Part shown: piece by piece, positions 34,799 to 45,537 of the stretch
How the letters are laid out: every line of letters starts with the position of its first letter
Numbering within the stretch: position 1 is the stretch's first letter
NCBI GenBank assembly: GCA_009829735.1
Contig: CM020619.1
Span: 8,236,375-8,300,374 of the forward strand
From: Pyropia yezoensis
Taxonomy: Eukaryota > Rhodophyta > Bangiophyceae > Bangiales > Bangiaceae
Direction: 5' to 3'
Length of the DNA: 64,000 bases
Notes under the pieces: generated by a model
What the model was told of the DNA's origin: nothing
Seen by the model: the letters and a program-made list of their open reading frames with translations, nothing else
Databases searched by the model: none
Program-made: the position numbers and the translations under genes

Positions 34799-35440
34799 CT
34801 AGCGTTCCATATGCCCACCCCCACCACTATAGGGACCGGCCGACCACGAACCCCCAGGGTCGTAGGCCGGTAGCGGAGGGGCGTAATCCACTCGGGAAGG
34901 CCCCGGAGTGGAAGCACTGGGAGGGGCCCGCCGACTCGCGGACCCATCCCCGTCGTAAGAAAGATGTCCGGAGGTACTCCCTCCGTGACGCGGAAGCTGC
35001 TGCTGAGTCGACAGCAGCCGTTGGACAAACTCGTGTCCAACCGCGAGGCGAGTGACCTCAGCTGCCAATGACTGTCGCGCCGTGGCTGAGTCGCCCGACG
35101 CGAGGAAGTGACTGACACGCCGGGTGACCCAAGCCAACCTGTCAAGGGAGGCCACGAGTGAGGCCTCCACCGTGGCGTCATACATGATGGCTCCCAAGTT
35201 GGGAAGCATCTCGCCGACGCCACGCGCAATCGGCATCGGAACCGGAGTTCGGACCCGTAGCGAGCCCAACGCCACGTCGGGGAAGGGTTCGAGGAACTGG
35301 AAGGGTGGAGCCTGAGTCGGCTCCACACCCCCCGAGGTCGGAGTCGCGACCCGCGGGGAAGACGTCGGCACAGCTTGTCCGCGGCTTCGAGGGGCTCCTC
35401 GATGAGCACCACGACGAGTCGTCCCCGATGACGTCGCCCA
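34799..35440 (-). CDS. Element D short antisense ORF, C-terminal-type protein of unknown function
   Basis: On the minus strand, directly downstream of pol, one frame reads a plausible helical protein (GAIMYDATVEASLVASL, LAVGHEFVQRLLSTQQQ) ending GGGGHMER at 34799. It occupies the same place and strand as the antisense ORF of A/B/C, and its composition resembles their C-terminal parts (a helical domain, then a Pro/Gly/Ser tail). Upstream on the minus strand the frame continues into the GC-rich tandem array, where the translation becomes low-complexity, so the true start is unknown. Confidence 0.45.
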   Translation of the reverse strand, partial: WATSSGTTRRGAHRGAPRSRGQAVPTSSPRVATPTSGGVEPTQAPPFQFLEPFPDVALGSLRVRTPVPMPIARGVGEMLPNLGAIMYDATVEASLVASLDRLAWVTRRVSHFLASGDSATARQSLAAEVTRLAVGHEFVQRLLSTQQQLPRHGGSTSGHLSYDGDGSASRRAPPSASTPGPSRVDYAPPLPAYDPGGSWSAGPYSGGGGHMER

Positions 35441-36110
35441 CCCAGAGGGCAGGGCGGGGAAGACACAACCCCGCCGACGGAGGCGACAAGGGGGGGGGAC
35501 ACTACCCACGCCCCCCAACGACAACAAAGAAGCCCGACACAAGGGGCAGCGCGGGGAAAACACAACCCCGCCGAGAAAGAGCAACAAGGGGGGGATACAA
35601 CCCACGCCCCCACCGACAACGAAGACGCCCGACACGAGGGCAGGGCGGGGAAGACACAACCCCGCCGACGGAGGCGACAAGGGGGGGGGACACGACCCAC
35701 GCCCCCCAACAAACGGGGACGACACAACCCCGCCAACGAGGACACAGGGGGGGGACACGACCCACACCCCCCAACGACAACAAAGAAGCCCGACACAAGG
35801 GGCAGCGCGGGGAAAACACAACCCCGCCGACGAAGAGCAACAAGGGGGGGACACAACCCACGCCCCCACCGACAACGGAGACGCCCGACACAGGGGCAGG
35901 GAGGGGGAAGACACCAACCCAAGCGGCGACACAAACCGCACGGCGGGAAGAGACAGACCCGCCGACGCGAGGGAGCGGCGGCGGGAAGACACACACCCGC
36001 CCGCACACACGAAGGGGAGAGAAGACCCCGCACCGGCGGCCGAGTACCACCGCCGGCGACCGAGTGCAACACCCCCAACTCGGGGTGCGCACACCCCTCA
36101 ACCCTTACTA
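35440..36110. repeat. GC-rich tandem array in the 3' part of element D
   Basis: There are about six to seven imperfect units of roughly 65-100 bp, each with ACAAGGGGGGGGACAC followed by CCACGCCCCC and CAACCCCGCCGA. The G runs start near 35491, 35586, 35683, 35743 and 35846. Long ORFs over it on both strands are compositional. The array fills the position where A and C code for the bulk of the antisense protein. Confidence 0.8.
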
Positions 36111-36646
36111 GAAGGGGGGGGGAAAGGAGTGAGGAACACCCCGCAGAGAGCCAGCTGGGGGTGGATCGAGCTCTAAGGGGGGGACACAACCCGACCCCCC
36201 GAGAGCAACCGTACCCCAACTGAAGGGGCAGGTGCAGGTCGACGTTCCGAGTGAGAACGTCGACGCCCTACTCCTCCAGTTGAGGGGCAGGGGGTGTGGC
36301 GGAGGAACGCCGACACCCAGGTTAGGGGGCCCACCCACACGGGAGTCCACCCGTGGAGCACCCTGACCAGGTGGGGGACGACTTTCCCCCACACCTGTTT
36401 CGCGTGGAGGGGGCTCCTCTACCCAGGTTAGGGCAGAGAGCGCACCCCACGGAGAGGGACTGCCTCTCCCGGAGGGCCCCGCCGGACGCGAGTGCAACCC
36501 CGGCGTAACCCTGGTGCACGCTAGACGCCAGCGATGCACCGTACTTTGCATCCCGACTCGGGAATTGCACCCTCCTCTCCCGGTCACCGCGACTCGCAGC
36601 TGATTGGACGTCCACCGGGACGGCTGGACTTTTGAGAAGGGGGAAA

Positions 36647-37185
36647 TGTGGGAGATTGGGCCGGAATTCGGTACCAATACTTTGGAGATTCGGGTCAATT
36701 GGACCTGACCGGAAGTCGAAATTCACCCGACCCACGATGGTGAAACTTCTGACTTCTGGACGGAAATTCGACTAGGACTTCCGACATACTAGAGCAGGGT
36801 AATGCTGCTGGTATTTGTTTCTTGGGATTTTTGCACGGGAGCCAGACGGATTTCTACGCTTTGAGTGCTTTGCATGTGGAGTGCTATGATTGGTTTGTTT
36901 GAGGGTTCATTTTCTGAGTGTTTTGAGGGGTTGCGTGAGCGTGTGAGGAGGGTTGATAAGGAGGGACAGCAAGGCGGGGAGGGCCCACCTTGGCTGGCCA
37001 AGCAAGTAAACACCGTCTGGCTCCGACACATCTTGTTCGTGCCTTGGTGAGCTGACCCGTTCACCACACGCAAGTTCCGTGTTTGGCTGTGTGGAGGTGC
37101 TTGCTTCCGGTGTCCCAAGTTGGGATATCGGCAATACTCCTCTTCCTTCCCTGACTCGGGGTTGGTGGTTGGGAGTACTGCTACA
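36647..37185 (+). repeat. 3' LTR of element D (539 bp)
   Basis: Starts TGTGGGAGATTGG after the purine tract GAGAAGGGGGAAA and ends CTGCTACA. The segment 36111-36646 between the tandem array and this LTR is element D sequence without a recognisable coding frame. Confidence 0.95.
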
Positions 37186-37489
37186 ATACGGAGATACAAC
37201 GCATCAACCTCAATGATGTGACACCTGCTCCGAAGCCGGAACAGCCGCAGCCGGTACCGGCTGGGTTGCTACACGAAGCTCTTACAACCCACCGGTCAGA
37301 TGACCCGGTGGGACCGGATGGGATTCCATACCAAGTACAGAGCGTGGTCGGACACACCGACCCGGACCTACCAGGACCCTGGTACGTCAAGGTTATGTGG
37401 GTCGGATACAACTCGCCCACATGGGAACAGGCGGCGAATATACCCCGCCAACTCCTCATGCCTTACATGAGGCGACGACGCCTATTGTA
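37186..37489 (+). other. Element C pol, C-terminal chromodomain-like tail resuming after element D
   Basis: It matches the last roughly 100 codons of element A pol, including YQVQSVVGHTD and the chromodomain-like VKVMWVGYNSPTWE, and ends at the same stop (37487-37489). Confidence 0.85.
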
Positions 37490-37539
37490 ACAACCCAACC
37501 GACACCGACTTCGGCTGTTGGGGGGTGAGGCTTAAACCT

Positions 37540-37615
37540 ACTAAAAAGGGTGTCACATGGACTCGGCAAGACTTAGGTTCACTAAGTTGGAGCGGACTTA
37601 GGCAAACTAAGTAAG
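37540..37615 (+). repeat. Palindrome cluster, element C
   Basis: GACTTAGGTTCACTAAGT and GACTTAGGCAAACTAAGT units occupy the same location as in A and B. Confidence 0.7.
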
Positions 37616-37940
37616 CTACTAACTTTTACAAGTTTACTTGAAGGAGATGACTAACTCCGATAATTTCAAAGTAACCTAAGGCTTACACCAAGGTAAACCT
37701 TCATCCATGGGGCAAGTGACGGACCAAGAAGGTTGACCTTCATGAGTATTAACCAACCAGGATGGGTTGGGGGATGCGGGAAAGAACCGAGGCAAGCCAC
37801 GACTAAGTCAGACGGGGTACTCCCCAATGGCAGGCATTGGTATAATGCAAACGCCCCAGCGGGGGATGAGTTTATACTCACTACTACCCAGCCACCATAA
37901 GGGTCACCGGGGCCCTGTCCCTCACAAACAATAGCACTCC

Positions 37941-40310
37941 TTAGTGGGTAGACCCACTGCCCGAGGGAGGCCACTCACGCGTAAGCGCGTACACCTCCAT
38001 GCTCCACCGGTCGGCAATCTCACGACGGTCAATCACCCGAGTTACCTCGGTGCATAGCTGAACGAGGGTGCTGCGGCCGGCCTCCACGTCCGCCAGAGCG
38101 GACTGGAGACGGTCCAGCACGCCGCCGAAGCAACGCGCGGACCCAACCAGCGCAGCACCTGGCGGGATGACCCCCCAGCTAACAGAGAGACCCTCCCGCA
38201 TCGCGCGGGCAACAAGGGCGTCAACGCCCTCATACCAGAGACGGGGACCCCCGTCAGGCATGACAGGGGCGGGAGGTGACACGGGCGCAGCCAGAGGAGC
38301 CACAGGAGCCGACACGGCTACCACCGGAGCCGGTGGCACCTGATACGAGGCCCGTTAGGACCCTACTGAAGGAGCTCCACCGTAAACCCGGCGGGGCTCG
38401 GCCCGACGACGGGACACCTCACGCTCCCCACCCGCAGAGCCCCACTCTCGGGGACGACGGCCAACCGCCACCGGTATCGGGTTACCGAACCACGGGGCGA
38501 GGACCTGAAGAGGGTCATGGATAACCATGGGAATACCCAGGTCAGCAACAGCCTCGGTGGACGCCCACCCATGGCAATTGGGCTCACCCGGCTGAGTACT
38601 CCGGATACGCAACGAGTGACGAGGCAAGGGGGAAGCCCCAGCCTGCGGGTCCCGGTACGGGGGAAGGGCCAACACCCCAGCCCAGTTCACGGCATCGTGA
38701 ACAGCCAGCAGGGCCTCGAACTCCCGGGCCAACCCGGTCTTGGCGGCTATCATGTCCACGCCCAACTGCGCGATGTGCCGACGGACACCCGTCGGAAGAT
38801 GAAACAGGCGCCCCTGCCGGCGGACGGACAGCAAGAAGGAGGAAGCCTGCCCGAGGGTAACCTCAAGGGTGAAGGTACCCTGCAACGGGTGGACCGGCCG
38901 GGAGGCCAACACACTCCCGAAGTATCGGAGACAGGAGCCGGTGTCAAACCGGAAAGCAGGGGCGGGTTCCCACCACTCCTGCCACAGAGGCGGGCGCACG
39001 GCAGTGTATATCGGCGCGCGACCGTTACCGGTCTGCAACGCACACGTTATATCGGTGCGGAACGCATCCGCCATGACACCATGGTTGCGTCGCCAGCTCG
39101 ACGCTGACTTCAACCCCGCCATAGGCGGGTACGGAGCCGTCAACGTCAGGTACGGGGATACCCCCGGGAAGTACTCGAACCCGGGATACCGGCCGGTATC
39201 ACCCACCGTCTCCCCAAACGCAACTGGCTCCGCCGCCGCCGCAATCCCCCGAGCACTAGCCGGGTAGTCAACCTCCCGCGGCAACGCGGGGGCAATCAAG
39301 TCGCATATCCCGAAGGCAGAGTCGAGGTAGACCTCACCCCGCCCAATCCGGGTGCGCCAGAGCTGCGCATGCCGGTCATCCGGTTGGCTCATGATCCAAT
39401 GATGCTCCACCCGGACCGCGTTCGGCTGGTTGACCAGCCGCACCAACTCCCGCTCCCAACTCGGGTCCACCTTGACGCGCCGGGAGGTCTCTCCAGGAAG
39501 ACGCGGCTGGTGGAAGTCCACCCGCATACGCCCAGCGGACTCCATCGACTCCTGCACAGTCAGGCCTCGAACCCGAGCCGCCAAGTCGGACATCGACATA
39601 GCGGGTTGACCCGCCGCCAAGGCGACACCGCCACCCAAAGGGGCAACCCGGGCAGGACCAGGAAGAATAGGGGGCGCCGGGGGAAGCCCCACCGGCAGAT
39701 GGGCCGGCCCCGGCCGAGCACGGAGCCGAGGAGGAAGAAGAAGGGCGGGCGCCCGCCCGGAGTAACTCCCGGAGTCCACGGCCATCGGGGTAGATACTTC
39801 TTGACCACCAGGGGTCCGCGGCACCGCGGGTAGAGCACCGCCGCCACCCGGGCCCGACGCGGGCCCCACGGGGGCAGCAGCAGTAGACCCGATACCCGCT
39901 GCCGGGGACACACCAACCGGGCGGGCAACCGCGCCGTCTTGACCCGCCGGCTCGGCCGGGGTGCGGCCACGACCATCCGACACGCCGGCGACGCCGTCTT
40001 GAGGTAGAGCCGCGCCGGCACCGGCGACAGAAGCCATCCGAACCGCCGGAGGAGTAGCGGTAGAGGCCATCGCTGCGCGCGGTTGCCCGCCACCCGACGG
40101 AGCCGTCGTGCCGCTGCACACGGACGACAATCCGCCCGGCGCACCTTCCGGGGCCTCACGAATGGTCCCCCGGTCGTCCTCGGCCTCCGACGAGCTCGCT
40201 AAGAAGCACTCGGCGGCTGTGGCAGAGACGGGGGCGTCGTCCACCATCACCTCTTCCTCCTCCCCAAGCAGCAGGTCGTCCTCGCCCCCGGGTACCTGGG
40301 GGTCCGACAT
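37941..40310 (-). CDS. Element C antisense ORF, conserved protein of unknown function
   Basis: Homologue of the antisense protein of element A. It starts MSDPQVPGGEDDLLLGEEEE at 40310, with an acidic N-terminus, a Pro/Gly/Ala-rich linker, the core KVDPSWEREL...VRVEHHWI, SPYLTL, WRRNHGVM and RRQGRLFHLP, and the C-terminal GPRLWYEGVDAL helical domain. Between A and C the linker drifts freely while the core is nearly identical and changes conservatively (I/V, S/T, E/D), a coding-type pattern. It has about one break. Its function is unknown. Confidence 0.75.
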
Positions 40311-40896
40311 GGTGAAACCGGGGTAGCAGGGGCAACCCGTGCCGAAAAGCCGCAGCCGGCTCGACCCGGTACAAGGAACGCTCGCGCGGACGAGCCTGGG
40401 AAGCGCGGGTACCCGCGCTTATAACCACACAGCTCGGCACGAGCGATACGGCAGCGCGGGACGACCCGCGCCAGCTGAGCTACGAGGGCGCTCCACCCAG
40501 GCACCTGGAACGGGGCCACGCCCCCCCACACGGGGTAACCAGGGGGGTCACCCCCAACCGCCCCCACGCAACGCGGGCAACCCCCGCCACCCACTCAATC
40601 GTCTCACGAGAGGGGCCCCCCTACCACCAGACGCCTGGTGGCGGATCCGCTTGCACCACCCCTCGGAAAGGGGGGTCGTGAACAGAAACCCGCATCGGGA
40701 ATTCAACGATCCGGAAAACGGATCGCGTGTGTATCACACAAAGGGGGGCACCCCCCTCGGACAACCTCGAAAAGCGGTGTCTGTCGCGACGGGGCGCAAA
40801 GCCCCACCCGACGGGTAAACAGTCACGCGACCCACTTACATTCGGTAACCCGAATGCAACTCGACCCGAGGACGGGCCGAATCTAAGGGGGGGATA

Positions 40897-41259
40897 TGTA
40901 GCAATATGGTCGGCCGTATTGTGATCCTAATATTAGGGGGGCTACTTCTAATCCTTGACTTTCAATTTGAGAGTCCGTACTGGTCACGGTATCTATAAGT
41001 TACGTATGACCAGAGGGACTTGCGTCTTGGGGCGGAGGGTAGTTAGTAGTGTCTCCGAGGGTTTATAACGAGGGGGCCGGCGGCGAATCCACCGCCGGCC
41101 AAGGTAGAACAACAAACCCCTCCCATTTGGGCTCTCATCTTGGTCCCGTGGCTTGCGCTCCAAGGACAGCAACCTTGGCCTCCCGGTGACGTTGGTGCCG
41201 ATCCCCCCTGGCGAGTGTTCCCTGAGAGTGGACGTGCAGCGGATACCTATTGTGCTACA
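40897..41259 (+). repeat. 3' LTR of element C (363 bp)
   Basis: Begins TGTAGCAATATGG after the purine tract AAGGGGGGGATA and ends TGTGCTACA. It is followed by the CTGCC target duplicate at 41260-41264. Confidence 0.95.
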
Positions 41260-42260
41260 CTGCCCTATTTCCTTTTCCGCGATGGGGAAGGCCACGAAGT
41301 TTACGCCCCTGGCGATTCAGAAGCCGAGGTGAGTAATGGTAGCAAGGCCCTTTGTTGCGCCCCTTTTTCTTGCTGGATGGGATAATATGCAGCGTCGGCA
41401 CATGAGCTCACATGAAGGCCTTGATCGTTTTTTCGTTTTTTCTTTTCTGTCCGATTTTTTTCCGCAGCCATCGGCTACTGCTCCCCCGACGAATCCCTGG
41501 GCCTGCAAAGAGCCCCAAGCCCCCCCCCCCCCCGCCCTTGGACGAACCCCTTCCCCAAGAAGTAGACCCACTCCCCAATGCGTTTGCGCCTGGCATCCCC
41601 CGCGAGCTGTGGAAGCCACCTTGCACTCGCCGCCGGGCTCGGGCTGGAAGGTGCTGTCCGCCCAAGCCCAAGGCCCCCCCTCCTTGTTCGCCAGCATCAG
41701 CTGTGGGCCAAGGGTCTCTATGTGGTGACCGCACACCCCGAGGTCGCTCATCAATACCCCCGGCCCCCTATCGACTGCTATTTGAACTTGCTCGACAAGG
41801 TGGTAGTGATGAGTGAGCTTGTGTTTTCTCTCTTTATGTCTGGCACTCTCGAGGAGGCGTGGGTGGCGAGCGTGGGCGGCGACCATGGGTTGCGGTGAGG
41901 AGGGCGGGGTTTGGCACCGCAAAAGGATGAAGACACTTCGTGGTGCGAGGAGCGACTTCTGGACAGGTCGGGCTGACTGATGGATTCTTTCCTTGAACAC
42001 ATTCCGAATCCTTTCGTTCTCCCCTGCGTCAGACAGGCGTGACGAGGGGGGCCGATCTCCACGTGTGCATTCTTCACCGGCTCATGCGTGTGTTGGGCTT
42101 GAATGGCGGAAAGAAACTGACACCATGTCATTGAGCCAATGTGGATCAAGAACTGCGGCGACCCTCCTCAGAATTGATTGAGCTCACCCAACCAGGAGAG
42201 CAGGTGACCCGTGAACACCCTACTGCACGGAAAATGCCGTTTTACCTAAGCGTGAGGAGA
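41260..42260 (+). repeat. Decayed coding repeat, copy 1 part 2 (continues the gene broken by element C)
   Basis: This is the sequence that was contiguous with 23625 before element C inserted. A plausible GT-AG intron lies at 41329-41467 (GAG|GTGAGT ... TTTTTTCCGCAG). The following stretch reads, in one frame, GLYVVTAHPEVAHQYPRPP and LLDKVVVMSELVFSL. The 3' part (about 41500-42260) matches the inverted copy at 7860-8600. No frame is intact across the repeat. The protein family is unidentified. Confidence 0.5.
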
Positions 42261-42572
42261 GGTGCTGCGTGCCGTGACACTGCTGCCGCCGCGCCGTGGC
42301 CGCGTCGCCTGCTCCTGCGGCGGCCCGTCGTGGCCGTCGGCTGGTGGCGGGTCGTTCGCCGCCTCTTCCCGAGAAGCCCTTGGCCGGCGTTAGCCAGCGT
42401 TGGCCGTGGGTGCCATCCTTGCTAGCGCCCGCGTTCCCCCTCACGCCCTTCGGGCCAAGCAGCCCGTCGCCAGACCGCGTCCTTTCCGCCAACGTACTGG
42501 AATTACCAGTGGTAGCCGGTTACAGAAGGTGTGCCATCAAACTATAATTATAGTCGCTTGACAACCCCTGAT

Positions 42573-42658
42573 TTGAATATCACGCGAGGCACGTGATGTA
42601 ATATCACGCATACTGCGTGACCCCTTGCTTGATTTAGTGCGTGATCACACGTCACGCG
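42573..42658. repeat. Three consecutive small hairpins
   Basis: ATCACG/CGTGAT, TCACGCA/TGCGTGA (loop of about 3 nt) and GCGTGA/TCACGC stems follow one another within 90 bases. All are variants of a CACGCA/TGCGTG theme. The neighbouring stretch 42261-42572 shows no supported gene. Confidence 0.6.
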
Positions 42659-42680
42659 CGCCTAGACAGATAGATACCTA

Positions 42681-43863
42681 GTGTCCATTCTACTTGCCGA
42701 TCCCCTCATTAAAGTCGTTCGAGAGGATCAAAGGAGGGGATCCGGAATCGTCTATTCCGACCCATCTGGCTATGAAAACTCATGAACTTGCGAAATTGCA
42801 ACGCTTCGACTGCGCTTTGCGGCTACAGACGCAAAGAGAACAGCACGCGGCGTGCAGAGTACTGAATATACCTTGCATGGATGGATATCCGTTCAAGACC
42901 GCTTTTCAAACGGACGATCCTGTCACCTACAGAACCCACAAAGACGATACATTTCTCGGACAGCGATGGCTGCTGGGATACGCCTACCATGTGACTCCTC
43001 CTCAATGAAAGCATCCCACGCCAACGGACCTCGGTCACGCGACAGCTATCTCTGTGGAGTCGACAATGCGAAGCTCCTGACGTGTTCAGCGTGCGCGGGC
43101 ACGCATGCCCCTGGGACCAGGCGGGGGTCCGGCGCCATCGCAGCCAGCGATAGATGTGGGACCCGTGGGAAGCGCCAGAGAAAGGCGAGACAAGAAGGAA
43201 GGCACCGCGAAGGGGGCAAGGGTGGCAAATGGGGGGGAACAGGAATATAAAAGTTGGGGGGGGGGAGCGCCCATGCGCAGGTAGCCGTCGAGGAGACGGA
43301 GGGGCCGGACAGCGGCACACGCGTGGTAAGGTGCAGGAGTGCGGTCGAGCCGTGGGATCGGCAGGCCACAAAGCAAGGGGAGGCTATGGCGCCTAGCAGG
43401 CCTCATCGCGCGCCCCTCCGCGGTTGTGACAGGGCTATCGGGGGCGGCCTGGTGTCCCCCAGCGCGACATGCGCATGAGAAATAGGCGGGCACTCAGGGG
43501 GCACGTCGCGGGACAAGAAAAGTGCGGCACCGCCTGGAAGCATCCCTTGGAAGGGCTGCGCTCTCGGGCGCCGGGACTTGCTGAGGCACCTTCGTAGGGC
43601 ACTGTGGCGCGTCGGCCAGGCAGGTCGCACAGGGTCCAGTGAGACGGCCCCGAGTGTTGTGAGGTGAGGGGTCGCTGAGAGGACAGTTTTTACAGTTAAG
43701 CATCCCAAGTAGTCCCAAGGGAGACCAGACTGTGCTGAGCCCGGTTCTGGCGCCAGAAAGAGCAAAAAAAGTGTTGACGACGCATTTATGAAATATGGTC
43801 CTCTCAAAAAGCGGATCAATTAAGGGGAATCCCCTCAATTGAGGGGGAAGGTTGAATAGACAC
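42681..43863. mobile_element. Possible non-autonomous TA-flanked transposon (1.18 kb)
   Basis: Imperfect terminal inverted repeats lie at 42681-42709 (GTGTCCATTCTACTTGCC...) and, inverted, 43835-43863 (GTGTCTATTCAACCTTCC...). They match at roughly 24 of 29 positions, and TA flanks both ends (42679-42680 and 43864-43865). No transposase is recognisable inside, and the longest frames are Pro/Arg-rich shadows. The terminal repeats differ from those of the 3.4-kb element and from the 119-bp MITE. An old non-autonomous mariner-type element is the best guess. Confidence 0.4.
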
Positions 43864-43954
43864 TATCTAGAGAACGCGTGATTGGGGACGTGATTAGAAA
43901 TTAAGTGTACGATACGAGTACTACATCTCACAAGGAGACTGGCCCGAGGTGCAC

Positions 43955-44480
43955 AATGCCTCTGCCCTCCGCTCCGTTGTCAGGCGCCGATCTCATCGGC
44001 AGCGGCAGCGGCGCCGGCAGCGTGCGCCGTCGCGCCCGCCGGCAGGGATTGTAGCGGCGGTGGAGACGGTGGCGGCGGTGGAAGTGGCGTCAGCAGCGTC
44101 AGTTACGGCGGTGGCAGCGGCAGCGGCGGTGACAGTAGCGGTAGCGGCAGCGGCGGCAGCAGCGGTGGTGGTGGCTGTGACCGCGACTGTGGGGGCGGTG
44201 ACGGTGGCGGGCCGCTAGCGTGGGGCGCCATGTCGCCCACAGCGAGAAGCGGCGACGTCGAGGGCGCTGCCCCCGCTGCTGGCGCCCTCTCCCCCGCCAC
44301 CAGACCGACTTCACGCCCTTGGAATTGAAACGGCGGTGGTCGCGGCAGCGGCGGCGGCAGCAGCGCGGGTGGTGGCGGCGGCGGCGGCAGCGGTGGTGGC
44401 GGCAGTGGCGGCGGTGGTGGAGGTGGCAGCGGCGACACCCTTGGGCAGTCTCGTTCGGCGTCCCCCCCCCCCCTCCCCCG
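43955..44480 (+). repeat. GGC/GGT trinucleotide-rich low-complexity tract
   Basis: Dense GCGGCGGTGG and GGCAGCGGC repeats would read as poly-Gly/Ser, poly-Ala/Val or poly-Arg depending on frame, and every frame contains stops or is compositional. It may be a 5' untranslated or spacer region. The remainder, 43864-43954, holds nothing recognisable. Confidence 0.6.
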
Positions 44481-44734
44481 CCTCCCCACCACCCTTCAGG
44501 TATGGGCGCACAACGAGCGGCTCGCTCTCCCCCTCCTTCCGCCGCTCCCTCACCGCCCTTCTCGCCCCAGACGGGTGGGTGCTGTCCTTCTCGGCGGGCC
44601 GCCCGCGCCTCCTGCGCGGGCAGGCGTGGTCGAACTTTGAGGGCCGGCGGACGACGGCGCCAGTTGTGCTGCTGAGCACGAAAGACTTCGACTCCTGTGG
44701 TACCTGCAAGACCCGATCCGCAAGTAGGAAATAG
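44336..44734 (+). CDS. Candidate small ORF, unknown (132 codons)
   Basis: The first half is the Ala/Val translation of the trinucleotide tract, so the start is not trustworthy. The second half (from about 44503) reads a more natural sequence, RRSLTALLAPDGWVLSFSA, then GQAWSNFEGRRTT, VVLLSTKDFDSC and GTCKTRSASRK. I recognise no family. It could be the last exon of a gene whose first exons are not evident, or a chance frame. Downstream, 44735-45165 is non-coding sequence leading to RPS20, with a pyrimidine-rich tract at 45100-45140. Confidence 0.2.
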   Translation: MVAAAAAAAARVVAAAAAAVVAAVAAVVEVAAATPLGSLVRRPPPPSPASPPPFRYGRTTSGSLSPSFRRSLTALLAPDGWVLSFSAGRPRLLRGQAWSNFEGRRTTAPVVLLSTKDFDSCGTCKTRSASRK

Positions 44735-45165
44735 ACCGGGAGGTGTGATCCAAGATCTATCTAACAGTCATGGTCGGGTCGTTTCTCTTTGTGATTTAAA
44801 GTTTACCTCGATCTTTTTGAAATACAATTATCGCAGCAGCGGCACCCACATTCTCTGGTCCAGCCAGTTGTCATTGTTTGTATTTGTCAGGAGTAAGAGA
44901 CAGCTGCAAAAAGTTCTGTGCTTACAGTTGAACACAATTGTCAAGGCGACGGGCGACGTGCTCATTGTCCCCTCCGCATGGCCGACGTCGCGCTCGCCGT
45001 CGTGCCCGCCTCTGTCAGACAACACTCTATCGTCTCCTGTGCTGGTCACCGCTGTGGCAGTTTTGTCCACAAGTCGCCAGCGCCCCGCCTCTACCACCAT
45101 CCCCCCCCCTCCCCGCCTTTTCTTTCCTTTCTTTTTTGTGCATCCTCCACCCCCTCGTCATCATC

Positions 45166-45537
45166 ATGGCTGACGTGGCGCCAATGAAGAAGGCGGCGTA
45201 CGGCACGCCCGCTCCGGCCGACTCGCAGCACCGCATCCGCATCACGCTGTCGTCGCGGCAGGTGCCTGCGCTTGAGAAGGTGTGCTCGGATCTCATCCGT
45301 GGGGCCAAGGATAAGGAGCTCAAGGTCAAGGGCCCCGTCCGGATGCCGACCAAGACGCTCCGCGTGACGACGCGCAAGTCCCCGTGCGGGGAGGGTACCA
45401 ACACGTGGGACCGTTTCGAGATGCGCATCCACAAGCGCCTCATCGACCTCTACTCGTCAACGGACATTGTCAAGCAGATTACGTCCATCTCCATCGAGCC
45501 GGGGGTGATTGTGGAGGTGTCGATTATTGCGGCCTAG
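45166..45537 (+). CDS. RPS20: 40S ribosomal protein S20 (uS10)
   Basis: Single-exon gene for cytosolic small-subunit protein uS10, which sits in the head of the 40S subunit. The protein is 123 residues, against about 119 in animals. The ATG at 45166 ([13 protein letters not shown]) is the first in frame after a pyrimidine-rich leader. Signature segments are [18 protein letters not shown] (about 23-40), [21 protein letters not shown] (about 55-75) and [16 protein letters not shown] (about 79-94), followed by [16 protein letters not shown] at the end. All universally conserved parts are present. It converges with the CLC gene, whose stop is about 600 bases away. The pyrimidine tract before the ATG would fit a 5'-TOP-like leader, but this is inference. 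Confidence 0.97.
   Translation: MADVAPMKKAAYGTPAPADSQHRIRITLSSRQVPALEKVCSDLIRGAKDKELKVKGPVRMPTKTLRVTTRKSPCGEGTNTWDRFEMRIHKRLIDLYSSTDIVKQITSISIEPGVIVEVSIIAA

Larger units (their letters stand above)
28023..37185 (+). mobile_element. Element D: second Ty3/gypsy chromovirus family, nested inside element C pol
   Basis: LTRs of 539 bp (28023-28561; 36647-37185) begin TGTGGGAGATTGGGCC and end GGGAGTACTGCTACA. They differ at about seven positions by hand count, near 1.3 percent. Parts: primer site, gag (28864-30642), pol (30681-34670), a short antisense ORF, a GC-rich tandem array, a purine tract GAGAAGGGGGAAA, then the 3' LTR. It looks almost whole, with about one break in pol. The two LTRs are not flanked by a shared target duplication, which points to rearrangement after insertion. 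Slightly lower LTR divergence than C agrees with D having landed in C. Confidence 0.93.
23626..41259 (+). mobile_element. Element C: Ty3/gypsy chromovirus, young, interrupted by nested element D
   Basis: LTRs of 363 bp at each end (23626-23988; 40897-41259) differ at about six positions by hand count, near 1.7 percent. Five-base target duplications CTGCC lie at 23621-23625 and 41260-41264. Parts in order: 5' LTR, primer site, gag (24214-26385), pol (26469-28022, with its tail at 37186-37489), palindrome block, antisense ORF (40310 down to 37941), polypurine tract and 3' LTR. Element D (28023-37185) is inserted in pol. Apart from D the copy looks nearly whole, with about two or three breaks. 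By LTR divergence it is the younger counterpart of B. Confidence 0.93.

Noticed and set aside
35305-36111. Plus-strand 268-codon ORF and the overlapping minus-strand ORFs over the element D array
   Set aside because: Low-complexity translations of a GC-rich tandem array in several frames at once. Only the 34799-35440 part on the minus strand reads like a protein.
41412-41816. Intact 134-codon gene after element C
   Set aside because: Begins inside the probable intron, and the related inverted copy at 8 kb matches in other frames, so it is a fragment of a decayed repeat.
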